Below are positions 10,256 through 22,649 of a stretch of DNA of 64,000 nucleotides, piece after piece. A model generated the notes under the pieces. It saw only the letters and a list, made by a program, of their open reading frames with translations. It made no database searches and was not told the DNA's origin. Positions within the stretch are counted from its first letter, which is position 1. Each line of letters starts with the position of its first letter. The position numbers and the translations under genes are program-made. Origin of the DNA: Diploptera punctata (Eukaryota > Arthropoda > Insecta > Blattodea > Blaberidae); NCBI GenBank assembly GCA_030220185.1, contig JASPKZ010001598.1, forward strand, positions 1,570,501 to 1,634,500. Reading direction: 5' to 3'.

Positions 10256-10627
10256 TTTATGGTTCTGAAACCTGGACTCTTACAACAGGTAAATTAAATA
10301 GGATAGGCCTAGTAGTTGCAGAAATGAAGTTATTAAGACCTTTAGCGGGTTATACGCTTTATGATCACATGCGTAATGAAGATATCCGCAAAGCTCTCAA
10401 CACACCAGCAATAACTGAAATCATTCAAAAATATCAAAATAATTGGCATGAACACATTCTTAGAATGCCAAACAATAGACTACTTCTGCAGCTATTGAAC
10501 TACAGACCCACAGGGCGAAGAGACCCAGGAAGACCTAAGAAGAGATGGAGGGATCAATTTCTTTCCTGAAGCGGAACAGGCCAATGGCCTAATCCATGCC
10601 TGCCATTGATGATTATTATTATTATTA
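10254..10627 (+). mobile_element. LINE family B tail
   Basis: Open frame after the microsatellite: LYGSETWTLTTGKLNRI, EMKLLRPLAGYTLYDHMRN, NNWHEHILRMPNNRL and YRPTGRRDPGRPKKRWRD, stop at 10,567. Next comes the family's 3' stem GCGGAACAGGCC-AAT-GGCC and a GAT/ATT tail. This is the C-terminal part of a LINE ORF2; RT and endonuclease are missing. A TAGGCCTA occurs at 10,303. Confidence 0.9.
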
Positions 10628-11400
10628 ATTCTGCCCTATACAATTCCATTATTTTCTCTAATTTATTTTTTATTAATTTTCCCGTAACTCTTAATTTGAA
10701 ACTGCATAATCCTACGATATAGACTTTTTTTATCTTGATGAATTAGAGTGATGATTTGAACAGCGTTGTTTGATCCTCTATCAGTTTGCAGAGAGTGGCT
10801 ATCAAGTTATTAACTGTAGGATACCTGGAACTCATTAATCACCGTGTCATTACAGCCCAGTTATGTAAAAGGAAGGCTGGTGACTGTTTGCTGTGATTTT
10901 TTTTAATGTTACTAAAACCTGGTATTTACAAAGATTAACTTTCGTATTTCACTTGTTTTAACTGCTGTTAGTGGAGTCAAATCTGTTATTTTATTATAAT
11001 TTGTTTTTTATATTCGCCTGGGTGAATTGGAAGGGACCAGTGGGTGTGTCAATCCTTCTCGATTAAATAGAGCCTCCTTTATGATTCAAACTGTTAAAAT
11101 AGACTTCACTTTAATTTATCTTAACCTTTAGTACTTCTATATTGTAAATAAGTAATTATATACCCAGGCGAAGTAGTTTAAGAGTACATTCATAATTGCT
11201 TCTAATTCCGACATAAGATAGATTGTTTATCCAATACTTTTTTAATGCAGTTCAAATTATTATTATTTTATGTTATTTAGGTATATTTGCTGTATTTACG
11301 CCTACTTATTTATTATTTAGGCCTATTTATCAAATAAGTAGCCTATTTATTTTTGTAGGTCTATTTAACATTTATTTCTTATTTACGTATTTATTCATTT
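10628..11400. other. Unrecognised sequence
   Basis: AT-rich, with several TTTATTTAGG-like low-complexity stretches toward the right. No gene or repeat family recognised. Confidence 0.5.
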
Positions 11401-11606
11401 GTGTTATCTGTTTATGTGTATGTCTATCTATTTATTCGTATAAGTCTGTATTACCTTATCCTATAGGCCTATTTGTGTAGGACTATTTAGACTTACTTAT
11501 TTAGTGTTATCTGTTTATGTGTATGTCTATCTATTTATTCGTATAAGTCTGTATTACCTTATCCTATAGGCCTATTTGTGTAGGACTATTTAGACTTACT
11601 TATTTA
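11401..11606 (+). repeat. 103-bp tandem duplication
   Basis: 11,401-11,503 is repeated at 11,504-11,606 with no difference that I could see, both beginning GTGTTATCTGTTTATGTGTA. Perfect identity implies a recent duplication. Confidence 0.9.
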
Positions 11607-11857
11607 TTTGTGAAGGCCATATTGGGCTAATTTATTTATTTGTGTAGATCTATTTAGGCCATTTATTTACATATGTAGGCCTAGGTCTCTTTAGGCTTTT
11701 CTATTTGTATATGTTTAGGCTTAATAGCTAGTTTTAAAATTCATAATGCATTTTTTTCGGGTTAAGCCTATGTGATTTAGGCTTAGGATTTTGAAGGTCT
11801 ATTTATGAACATATATTTGTGAAGATCTATTCAGTTATATCTTTTTTTTTACATGAT
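11607..11857. other. Unrecognised, TAGGCC-rich
   Basis: Several AGGCCTA or TTAGGC motifs in a T-rich context; no gene. Confidence 0.4.
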
Positions 11858-12150
11858 CTGCTCCAGGGCAGGTCTTTTACTGCAATCATAGCATTTTCAT
11901 GCTATGCTTTGCAGCTTTACTAGGGAATTATAGGTGAGGTAGCTTCCCGTTGCTTTCCACACGATGGATGATGATGATGGCCGCATGTTGTTCGGGGATC
12001 GTTTGGGCCTCAAAACTTCCTGACATTTGTTTTACAGGTGAGGAAAAACCCCAAAAAAACCTCACCCAGGAAGCTTGTCCCGATCGGGAATCGAACCCGG
12101 GCCCGCTAGGTGACAAGGTAACACGCTACCTGGAGACTACAGCGGTGGAC
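11858..12150 (-). mobile_element. SINE family 1, copy 4
   Basis: Minus-strand copy. Head reads CCACCGCTGTAGTCTCCAGG and B box GGTTCGATTCCCG. The ATC patch is shortened and the last 3' hairpin is eroded. Confidence 0.88.
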
Positions 12151-12202
12151 ACTAGTTATATATAGGAGCCTATGTGTGTGCGTGTGTGTTTTGTTATTAT
12201 TT

Positions 12203-12690
12203 CATCATCATCATCATCTTCATGGTAGGCCATCGGCCTGTTCCGCTCTCAGAATTTATCTTCCTTTCGTCTTCTAGGACGTCCCACATCTCTATAGCCT
12301 TGAGGATGGTACAACAGTGTTTGTTTGTTAGCCTAGAAGAGCCCATTCTTAAGACATGTTCATGTCATTTTTGTTTATAGTTTTGTATTTTTTCATTTAG
12401 ATTAAAAAAATTGAATTCTTGCCTAATTGTTTCACTAGGAATGTGGTCTCTTACAGTAGGCCTATATCCTGCAACGTATCTTAGGAACTTCATCTCTGAT
12501 GTATCTAGTAAGTTAATCTTCTGTCTGATCTATTCATGGCCCAATTCTCTGATCCACATGTCACAATGGGAACTGCCATTACCTTATAAAACTTTAGCAT
12601 TGTTTATTTTGTTGTTTTTGTTTGTAGTGTTCTTTTGATAGTCCCACACATACTTTGAAATGTATAATTTTTTTCATGTTGGCCTATTCA
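12203..12690 (-). mobile_element. LINE family B tail, degenerate
   Basis: The minus strand ends in the family's GCGGAACAGGCC-GAT-GGCC stem (near 12,230-12,247) and a GAT tail (12,203-12,221). Upstream protein blocks are frameshifted; pieces corresponding to the region between LYGSE and RM are discernible. Old copy. Confidence 0.65.
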
Positions 12691-13292
12691 TCTTCCCAAT
12701 TGTAAGATATGCGAGATCCTAAATAGGCCCTATTTAAAACTCTGTAGGCCCTACTCGTTCGATAATTTCATCGTTCAAAACTATTTTCCCCGAAAGGCCA
12801 TTGTTTATTAGGCCTATTTAATAGGCCTATGCGAAATTTATAAACCATCTTTCACCGAAGGTTAGGCCTATATTAGGGTTATATTTGTTAAAAAGTTGTG
12901 AGTGATTAGGCCTATGTAATTTTAGTTTAAAATAAAGTATTTTTATGAACGTTATTCATAAAATCATTAAAAAGTCCGTATTTCTTTTCTATCTTTTGTA
13001 ACTGGTGGTTCATTTTAATAGGCGGTGTTATTTAGAAAGCATGAGAATTCGAATATTTCGTTCCAGAACAAAGGACAAACAAAGATAATAGGCCTATGTT
13101 CAACGATTTGGTTGCAAATGCCACAATTACAACTTGCATTTTCTCTTAGGCCTATGTTAATTCTCTTAAAGTATTTTCCAAAATGACTGTGCCCATAGGC
13201 CTATGTGTATGTTTTTGAGGTATATTTAGACTTTTATATATGCGTATTTATTTTATTTGCAAAGTAGCATAAAATCAATACTTCCGGCAACC
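12691..13292. other. Unrecognised, GGCCTA-dense sequence
   Basis: At least nine TAGGCCTA-type marks are visible (for example near 12,724, 12,811, 12,822 and 12,867). No gene. Confidence 0.5.
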
Positions 13293-13304
13293 AAAATGGA
13301 ATTT

Positions 13305-13604
13305 ATAATGTTGAGTGATTCCGGGTTATGTGGCCGTGGTCCATAGTTGGTGTTGATACCAGACGTTTCGCCCTCAACTGCGGAGGGCATCTTCAGTGGC
13401 GAGTGCTTCTAGGCGTGTTTCCTGGTCGGAAGATCTACTTAGAGTGAGCGCTGGGGACGTTGTGGACGTTGTATTAGTGGTGGGTGCAGGGTGCCCTCCG
13501 CAGTTGAGGGCGAAACGTCTGGTATCAACACCAACTATGGACCACGGCCACATAACCCAGAATCACTCAACATTATGATTACCGGCCGTGAAAGCCTGCA
13601 TTCA
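13305..13604. mobile_element. Penelope-like foldback element, 300 bp
   Basis: Inverted arms of about 85 bp (from about 13,307 and to about 13,577) flank a roughly 100-bp middle. The 12-bp duplication AAAATGGAATTT brackets it exactly (13,293-13,304 and 13,605-13,616). On the minus strand the left arm carries CTGAAGA, one base, a 6-bp stem GCCCTC/GAGGGC and GAAAC, a hammerhead-core-like order. The right end has AGGCTTTCACGGCCGG (minus strand), shared with the 39.3-kb element. GACGTTTCG...GCATC-TTCAG arms of this kind are known from Penelope-type terminal repeats; that assignment is by recall. Confidence 0.75.
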
Positions 13605-13616
13605 AAAATGGAATTT

Positions 13617-14262
13617 CTTAAAAGTTCATCAAGAAAAACAAATAGGCCTATGACAAGGATAAGGAATGCTGAGATTAGGTAACAAAGAAAGAAAATTCAA
13701 TGTTGGACTACATAGCATACGAATAGACTAATAGGCTAATGATACATCTAACATTGAAGTCATTAGTAGTCTTGCTCTCTAGTTTAGTGAAGTTTTGAAT
13801 GTTTCCAGAATAATGGTTGTACAATAAAATCGATGTGTTCATTATCCATTATTCTTGTTGGATGGTTGCATATGCATGTTGGAGTAGACAATATAGGCCT
13901 AGTGGTAAATATTCTAAAGCAATATTTCCCTTGATGAATGAAGAAAACCAGGAAAAAATCCTAATCCTATTAGCCAACCACGGGATTTTAAATCCGGACC
14001 TCTGAAATACGAGTCTGAAATGCCGTCAAAACAACAATGTAGGGCTACCGATCTTTATATAGATCTATATAAAACTACAGCCTTGGTATAGGCCTATTTG
14101 CGATTTAGCCTATGGACTTCTAAACCACTCAACAGATATTCATGAAAATTTCAACGTACAGATTTTCAGTTACAACGAGTGTTTAGTCGCTATATATTAT
14201 GCTCTAAAAGTATAAGGCGTAGGAGTTTACCTGGAACGAAAATTTAAAAATCGCTCTAGAGG
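13617..14262. other. Unrecognised sequence
   Basis: No gene. ACGAGTCTGAAA-CCGTCAAAA occurs here near 14,010 and again near 15,849, so part may be an old repeat. Confidence 0.4.
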
Positions 14263-14395
14263 TCGCAATTTTCGATTATTCATGACGAAACTCGGTATAT
14301 GCTATTAATATACACCGAGGTAGGTATTTTCCAAAACTTGGTGATATTCGACCATTAGAAGTGGGGGTTTACCTGAAATCCGAAATTAAAAATTG
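14263..14395 (+). repeat. Dispersed repeat R5, copy a
   Basis: Shares GGTCGCAATTTT, ACGAAACTC, TATGCTATTAA and GGTTTACCTGAAA-TCGAAATTAAAAAT with the minus strand of 38,518-38,650. Non-coding. Confidence 0.6.
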
Positions 14396-14739
14396 ACTAA
14401 TAACTGTCATATTTGGTTCATCGCATTGATATAAACATATAATTTACCGTATCCTAATTTAACCTCTAATTTTCTTACTTATTCAACTAAAAATAAATAT
14501 AGGCTAAATAGGCTATTTAATTTATTTAGGCGTAGCAGCGCACGTCGAGTATTAGCCAGTGTTAAATGAATGTTATAATTAATTGGACGGCGTTATGTAT
14601 CAACTAGCTATGCGTCATTACGTAAGTTTCGAGAAAAATAAGTTTAATTCAATCTTCACTATCATATTTATTGTAGCACCAAACTGACAATACTGGACAT
14701 TGCAAGTTATTTTCCTTGTATGGCCTATGGCAGTTATGC
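14396..14739. other. Unrecognised sequence
   Basis: AT-rich; no feature recognised. Confidence 0.4.
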
Positions 14740-15282
14740 TATTATGCATAGCAGAGACTCTTGATGTCCCAACTACTTTCAAAAAACGTTAAACTGAAAA
14801 TATATAAAACTATTATTCTACCAGTTATATTACATGGATGCGAAACATAGACTCTTACTTTAAGAGAGGAAAGGAGATTACGAGTATTTGAGAATAAAGT
14901 ACTTAGGAAAATGTTTGGACCAGACAGGTGAGTGGAGAAGACTACATAACAATGAACTACATGGTCTTTATAGGAAGCCAGATATAGGCCCTAATAAGAA
15001 CAGTTAAGTATCGTAGACTGCGATGGGCAGGACATGTTGCACGTATGGGGAAAGAAAGACTTGCATGGAAGCTTCTTGTATGAAAACCAGAGGGAAAACG
15101 CCCAGTTGGTAGACCAAGAATGAGGTGGGAGAATAACATTAACTATGATTTGAGGGAAGTAGATTATACAGGGAATTATTGGAAAGCATTAGCTCAGGAT
15201 AGGGATGTATGGAGAGCTTATGTCCGTGCGGCCATGAACCTACGGGTTCGATAGTGCCAGTGAGTAAGTAAGTAAGTAAGTA
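14740..15282 (+). mobile_element. LINE family A, copy 3
   Basis: Family A tail: TIILPVILHGCET, LREERRLRVFENKVLRKMFGP, a small deletion removing KRDE, then ELHGLYRKPD, RLRWAGHVARMGKERLAW and GRPRMRWENNINYDLREV, ending GATAGTGCCAGTG plus four GTAA units (15,263-15,282). A GGCCCTA insertion at about 14,985 breaks the frame; sister copies read AGATATAATAAG there. Confidence 0.9.
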
Positions 15283-15439
15283 TGGCATTTATGCATCAAC
15301 AATCTATGAGCGGGAACATTTGGCGCTTAGCTCCATGATGCAAAATTTAGATTAGCATTATGATGATCTGGCTTCATAAGCGTTGTTGCAAAACATATAA
15401 TCTCTGATAGGACTGACGGCGCTTACATTTTTCTTCAAT

Positions 15440-15640
15440 CCATCCATAGTAATTCTGCCCGAGGGCAGGTCTTTCACTGCAATCATAGCATTTGGGCCTT
15501 AAAGTTTTCCTGACATTTATCTTACAGGTGAGGAAAAACCCCGATAAAAACCTGACCCAGAAAACTTCCCCGACTGGGGATCGAACCCGGGCCCGCTGCG
15601 TGACAAGGCTGCACGCTACCTCCAGACCACAGCGGTGGAC
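15440..15640 (-). mobile_element. SINE family 1, copy 5, internally deleted
   Basis: Head and 3' end are present, but about 130 bp between the CATAGCAT hairpin and GGGCCTTAAAG are missing. B box GGTTCGATCCCCAG. Confidence 0.88.

Positions 15641-17033
<1,393 letters not shown>

Positions 17034-17098
<65 letters not shown>
17034..17098. repeat. ATT microsatellite / LINE tail
   Basis: About 22 ATT units between LINE H copy 1 and the next LINE fragment. Confidence 0.95.
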
Positions 17099-17945
<847 letters not shown>

Positions 17946-18532
17946 GCCTATATAGGCCTAAATAAAAAATTAGTAGCAGTATTCGATTAATGTAGCCTAT
18001 ATTCCCTATTAGTACTAAAAAAATAACAAATATGGAAGTGATGCTAGCAGAAATTAATGAGAGAATTGATGGAGGCAGAGCAGTAACTTGTTATTAAAGT
18101 TGAAGTTTTGTGGGAGAGCAATACAGGCCTAAGATGCTAAACTAACACTAACCTTTTTAACTCGGTAATAAAAAGTACAATATAAGGAGCAGAAACAAGG
18201 TAGTTAAAATCGAAAACAAATGCGAAATTATCTACAGAAATTGATTTTAGGGGCGTTCTGTCAGAGCTTCTTGAAGTTATTAAAAACAAAAGATTGAATT
18301 CCATGCGTCAGGGAGAAAAGAGGAAGTCGAAAAACCTGGATTGCACCAAGGAGAAGGAAAATATTGAGAAGGAAAATATTGAGACGAATAACAAGGAAAA
18401 TTGGAGTAAATATAGGCTACATAACTTTAATTATTACAGCAAGGTGTCAACATTCAAAAAATATATTCATAATCGTCATTAAAATATCAGGTGCAGCTGA
18501 TTACTTCAAATTGGTCATATTCTAGTCAGTAA
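17946..18532. other. Probably decayed LINE sequence
   Basis: Phrases such as AAATATGGAAGTGATGCTAG and GGAGCAGAAACAAGG recall LINE YGSE/YGAE blocks, but frames are destroyed. A lysine-rich frame of 62 codons at 18,294 has no recognisable domain. Confidence 0.35.
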
Positions 18533-18601
18533 TCATCATCATTATTATCATTATCATCATTAGCCTATCATCATTATCGTCATTATTGTTATTGCTGTTG
18601 C

Positions 18602-18647
<46 letters not shown>

Positions 18648-18648
18648 T
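18533..18648. repeat. ATC/ATT microsatellites
   Basis: Imperfect CATTAT/CATCAT units to 18,590, then about 16 TTA units. Confidence 0.9.
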
Positions 18649-18649
18649 T

Positions 18650-18800
18650 AATGGTCTCAAGATTCGAAGGTTCAAACCCGGGCGGGGTCCATGGATTTTC
18701 AGGGCGTAAAAGTCCTGAGCACGGGTTCTTTCGGAGGGGAATTAAAGCCGTCAAGTCCCATGTCGTAGCTTTACGGTACCGGTACCTAAAATATCCTCAA
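18650..18800 (+). mobile_element. SINE family 3, copy a (partial)
   Basis: B box GGTTCAAACCCGGGCGGGG near 18,669, then GGATTTTCAGGGCG. Relatives lie at 31,962, 37,950, 49,864 and 52,436. Confidence 0.7.
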
Positions 18801-18814
18801 CCAGAAAAAATTGC

Positions 18815-19100
18815 CTCGGAGTATTTTAAAAAAAACTAAGAAAATGGTATTGTCATGTGAAAGAAGGGCAGAAGACCGATTTCCATGAAGAATATATAGA
18901 ATGGGTGCCACTTCGTAGAAGAAGAAGAAGAAGAAGACGACGGCCAATGGTGTTCTGAGAAGTATGAAGGGAAAAGGATTAAGGGATGTCGATTGGGATC
19001 ACAGAGGTATGTGAAAGTGAATGACAGTAGCTACATTAATTGGGCGCAAGAAAATTTTGTGAAACGTTATGAAACATACATAATAAATAAATAAATAATA
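18815..19100 (+). mobile_element. LINE family J tail, degenerate
   Basis: Frameshifted remnants include RWHCHVKEGQKTDFHEEYIEW- and an arginine-rich PLRRRRRRRRRPMVF block, then an AATA tail at 19,078-19,098. Old. Confidence 0.55.
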
Positions 19101-19307
19101 AAATTCAGAATTCAATGAGGAAATTTTGTGTAACGGATGAAGACACAGAGGACAGAGAACGATGGAGAACTTTAATTAAGGGAAATTTGTGAATGTTTGT
19201 TACAAACTGATAGTCTATAAGTCCGAAGTCATTTATATTTATTTTTAAACTCATTTTAATTAATACTAATAAAATCCATTGTTCAAAACCGTTAAGGTAG
19301 ATAGTCA

Positions 19308-19832
19308 TAAAATAAAATGAAGTTAACATATGTACCTTCTTACATTAATGCCGTCGTCCTCAACTTTTAAAAAAAATATGTATGTTTTTTAATTAATCAA
19401 TTGTATTGGTGTTTACTTGATGAAAATCCATAACCTAGGCCTATTTAATGAAATAAAAATAAAACTTAAAGTTTTAGGCCTATATGATTTTTATAAAACT
19501 TTTAGTTTTATTTTTATTTCATTAAATTATAGGCCTATATGTTTTTTGCCTGTAGGTCTTTCAGAATCTCTATTTCATCATCAGCAGTTCTTTCTTCGCT
19601 ACATTTATTGATGTTCTCGATGCTGGTCTTAAATTAGAATCACGGACAACACCACATTAACATCAGCATCGAAAACATCAATAAATGTAGCGAAGAAAAA
19701 TCTGCTGATGATGCAATAGAGATTCTGAAAAGCCTACAGATAAAAAAGCAAACATATTTTTTTTAAAGTTCGAGGACGACGGCACTAAACTAAGAAGGTA
19801 CATAGGCCTATTTTCACTTTAATTTATTTTAT
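19308..19832. repeat. Composite foldback element
   Basis: Outer arms 19,308-19,390 and 19,745-19,832 are imperfect inverted copies (ATGTACCTTCTTA, GCCGTCGTCCTC). A second pair lies inside (TCAGAATCTCTATTTCATC, CTACATTTATTGATGTTCTC against their complements at 19,665-19,735). Within 19,405-19,530 a third hairpin (AATAAAAATAAAACTTAAAG) resembles the left end of the 63.3-kb element. The right outer arm has a GGCCTA insertion lacking in the left. Confidence 0.7.
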
Positions 19833-20280
19833 CGTTATAATTACTAAAACCCTCAATGCTGAGGAATTTCTAAAAACGAATGAAATGAATGAATTATTAA
19901 TTAAGTAACTAACAATTTGTACTGTGTGAGGGTGGCATTTCTTAGCATGAATGACAGTGTTATTGTCTAGTAAAAGTTAGACCGAGAGAACTATTTACGT
20001 AAGGTTATTAGAACTAATCCATAAAGTTTTTTTATTGGTCTGACAAAATTGAAAATCTTGAGTTGAGAGAAGTTTTATTAGCTTGCGGAGGACGGCAAGT
20101 TCACATGTGTTATTTACTTGTTCGCGTGATGCAAATAAATGGTTTTCTAACTTTTATAACTGTTGTTCCAAATGAGGATACAGAAGGCTCGTCAACACCA
20201 TGCAATCTACTGTACAGCGACCGCTTGCTACCATTTGTGTGAACGCAAGTTCCAAAATACAAACTCAAGTAGGTCCCATT
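19833..20280. other. Unrecognised sequence
   Basis: No feature recognised. Confidence 0.4.
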
Positions 20281-20985
20281 CTAACTAACTAACTAACTCA
20301 CTGGCACTATCGAACCCGAAGGTTCATGGCCGCGCGGACATAAGCTCTCCATACATCCCTATCCTGAGCTAATGCTTTCCAATCATTCCCTGTATAATCT
20401 ACTTCCCTCAAATCATAGTTAATGTTGTTCTCCCAACTCATTCTTGATCTACCAACTGGGCGTTTTCCCTCTGGCTTTCCTACAAGAAGCTTCCTATCAC
20501 TAACAAACTTAATATCTCGGATAGCGGATAGTATCCTCCTTCTGACTAAAAAACCCGTTCCAAATGCAGGTCTTTCTGCACCCCCATAGTATAACGCAAA
20601 GCTTCCTGATTCCTGACTACCTTCTCCTGGCCACCTAACTTCCTGTAAAGCGACTATATCCAAGGGCGATTTATCCAATTCCCGCGTTAATATCTCTAGT
20701 GCCCCGCTATTGTATAAAGTCCTAACATTCCATGTTCCTAGGAACATGTCCCTGTGTTTGAGCCTTTGGCATGGGTTCCCTGAAGTAGTCCCCGCCCGGA
20801 GAACCGAATGGGGGACTATTTGACCTCCGGAAAATTTTACCCCCGATGAACCCATGTCCGCATTTCTTGACTGTTGTATTTTTACGGTGAAAGATCGTCA
20901 GTCTTTCGCCCAAGGTACTTTTTTCGTCTGGCTTATCACACACACAATATATAAGCAACACATTTTCACAAATTTTAGGCACGAA
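20281..20985 (-). mobile_element. LINE family A, copy 4: endonuclease fused to C-terminal tail
   Basis: Minus strand encodes the start of an apurinic-type endonuclease: GTWNVRTLYNSGALEIL, DIVALQEVRWPGEG (with the catalytic Glu of the QEVRW motif), SFALYYGG and GTGFLVRRRIL. After VSDR it jumps directly into KLLVGKPEGKRPVGR, then WENNINYDLREV and RAYVRAAMNLR. Roughly the rest of the endonuclease and all RT are missing, yet the frame stays open across the join near 20,497. It ends in AACT repeats at 20,281-20,297. An internally deleted LINE, not a host gene. Confidence 0.9.
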
Positions 20986-21405
20986 TATCATCATAATCAT
21001 CGTCTTATCGTGTCCTCCTTTCGGAAGGTCGATTCCAAATATACCTCCATCCATCTCTATCTTCCCATGCTTTGCTTTTTTTTAGTTCTTCCCAGTCGTA
21101 TCCGCTTTCTTGAAGAATTTTATTCAATCCATCTTTCTTGTGGTCTACCTCGTGATAGTTTTCCTTGTATCTTGAGATTTGTAAGTCTTTGTGGTAGTGT
21201 TTCCTTTTCCATTATTTTTAAATGTTCAAACCATTTTAGTCTACTTCTTTCTATGTCTGTTGTTAATTTTTCTATACTTAATAGGCTATCTCCCTGATTT
21301 TGTCATTCCATATTCTATCTCTCCTTGCTTTATGTACATTTCCACTTAAGAATTTCATTTCTGCAGCTTGGATTCTGCTCAAGTCCTTCTATAACTATAT
21401 TTAAA
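20986..21405 (-). mobile_element. LINE family D tail
   Basis: Minus strand contains RLKWFEHLKIMEKETLPQRL and KIQGKLSRGRPQERWIE with frameshifts, then a GAT-rich tail near 20,985-21,005. A C-terminal LINE fragment abutting the 5' end of LINE A copy 4. Confidence 0.7.
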
Positions 21406-21610
21406 TAGGCTAATGATTTTTAGTAAACAGCTTAATTTTATTCGTTAGATAGTTCCTAACAAATATCACCTTTGATTTCCAAATTGTCTAGATAAATTCA
21501 TTCGTTAGTAGGCTATTTCGTTACTCGTGAATTTATGGACGATTTGGAAATCACTCGTGACATTATTGATGATAAATTTCCTTACAAAACTCAGTATAAG
21601 ACCAGTTATT
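21406..21610 (+). repeat. Repeat R2, 3' end only
   Basis: Matches the right end of R2 (AAACAGCTTAATTTTATTCG, GATTTCCAAATT and its inverted copy GATTTGGAAATCACTCGTG). It carries TA-GGC-TA at 21,406-21,412, absent from the 60.9-kb copy. Confidence 0.75.
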
Positions 21611-21649
21611 TTTTAATTAATATTCACGTGGTCTTAATAGTATAGGCTA

Positions 21650-22262
21650 TTATGATTCAAGGTTGGGAAGTGGTTTTTACAGAATCGAGGAAAAATGTTT
21701 AGGCCTAAAAAACTGAGCGATAGCGAGGTTTTTAATTTCCGAAATTTTGTAAAACACTTCTCAAACATGCGTTGTGCTTTTTTCTTTCTTTTTTTGCGCG
21801 ATGGTGTTTTCAAAATAATAAATAACAGTAAAATAATAACATCTTTGTTGGAAATATTTGCGTTCATTATAAACAATTGACTAAAGTTAACAGTGTGGGC
21901 AATGTTTATTAGTTGATACAACAGGAGGCCTTGATAACAATTATTGATAACATGACCGCAAGTACGTATTTGTTTTATATTGTTTTAAATAAAGTTCAGT
22001 TTATTTAAAATGCAGTGATTTGTTGCGTATGATGTATATTAACACTCCCTTTTGGATATTTTATGTATATACATTGTACGTATTATATATAGAGAGCAGT
22101 GGTTTTACTTCCCGCACGTGGGTGTAAATGTATTATTACAGTAGGCCTATAGTTATTTAGGTTGGCAACCCCGAAATGTAGGAAGTTGAACTTTCAATAA
22201 TGGTCGCCATGCTGGTAAGTACGACAAAACTCACTATCGGGCAAAAACTATTGTTAGGTTCT
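21650..22262 (+). repeat. Dispersed repeat R3, copy b
   Basis: Counterpart of 3,786-4,450. It has its own TA-GGCC-TA at 22,142-22,149 where copy a is empty, and is empty where copy a is filled (4,300-4,307). Confidence 0.75.
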
Positions 22263-22649
22263 GAAGTAGGTTATAAAATAACTTTTGGCTCCCTTGTCAC
22301 AGTTGGCCTATGCTATCTGCGCCCACTTTGAGGACAGCGTACTACTGATGTTGGTGACTGTACAAATCTGTAGGTTGCTACAGCTGTGTGTACAAGTGGT
22401 AGGCAGAAAGGCCTTTTAACTGGAACCGTGTTAACCTGTATTCTCGGTATGTTCGCCAACTGACCAAACTATAGTCTATAATCGTCACGCAACTTACTCG
22501 AAACAGCTACTGGGCTACTGTGGTAAAGGTCGCGTGGTTTTAAAACCAAGTCACCTCTAGCATAACACAGTCACGAACACTTACAAAGCCAATTACCTGA
22601 ACATCCAACAAACTTAAATGAATTGTATTTGCTAGCTATTTTCCTACAC
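22263..22649. other. Unrecognised sequence
   Basis: No feature recognised; base composition is less AT-rich than its neighbours. Confidence 0.4.

Noticed and set aside
19540..19735. CTGATGATG near GAAAG as a further hammerhead
   Set aside because: No stem forms between the two boxes; the similarity is limited to CTGATGA.
20854..21297. 147-codon plus-strand frame
   Set aside because: Antisense to LINE A endonuclease leader and LINE D tail; no own motif.
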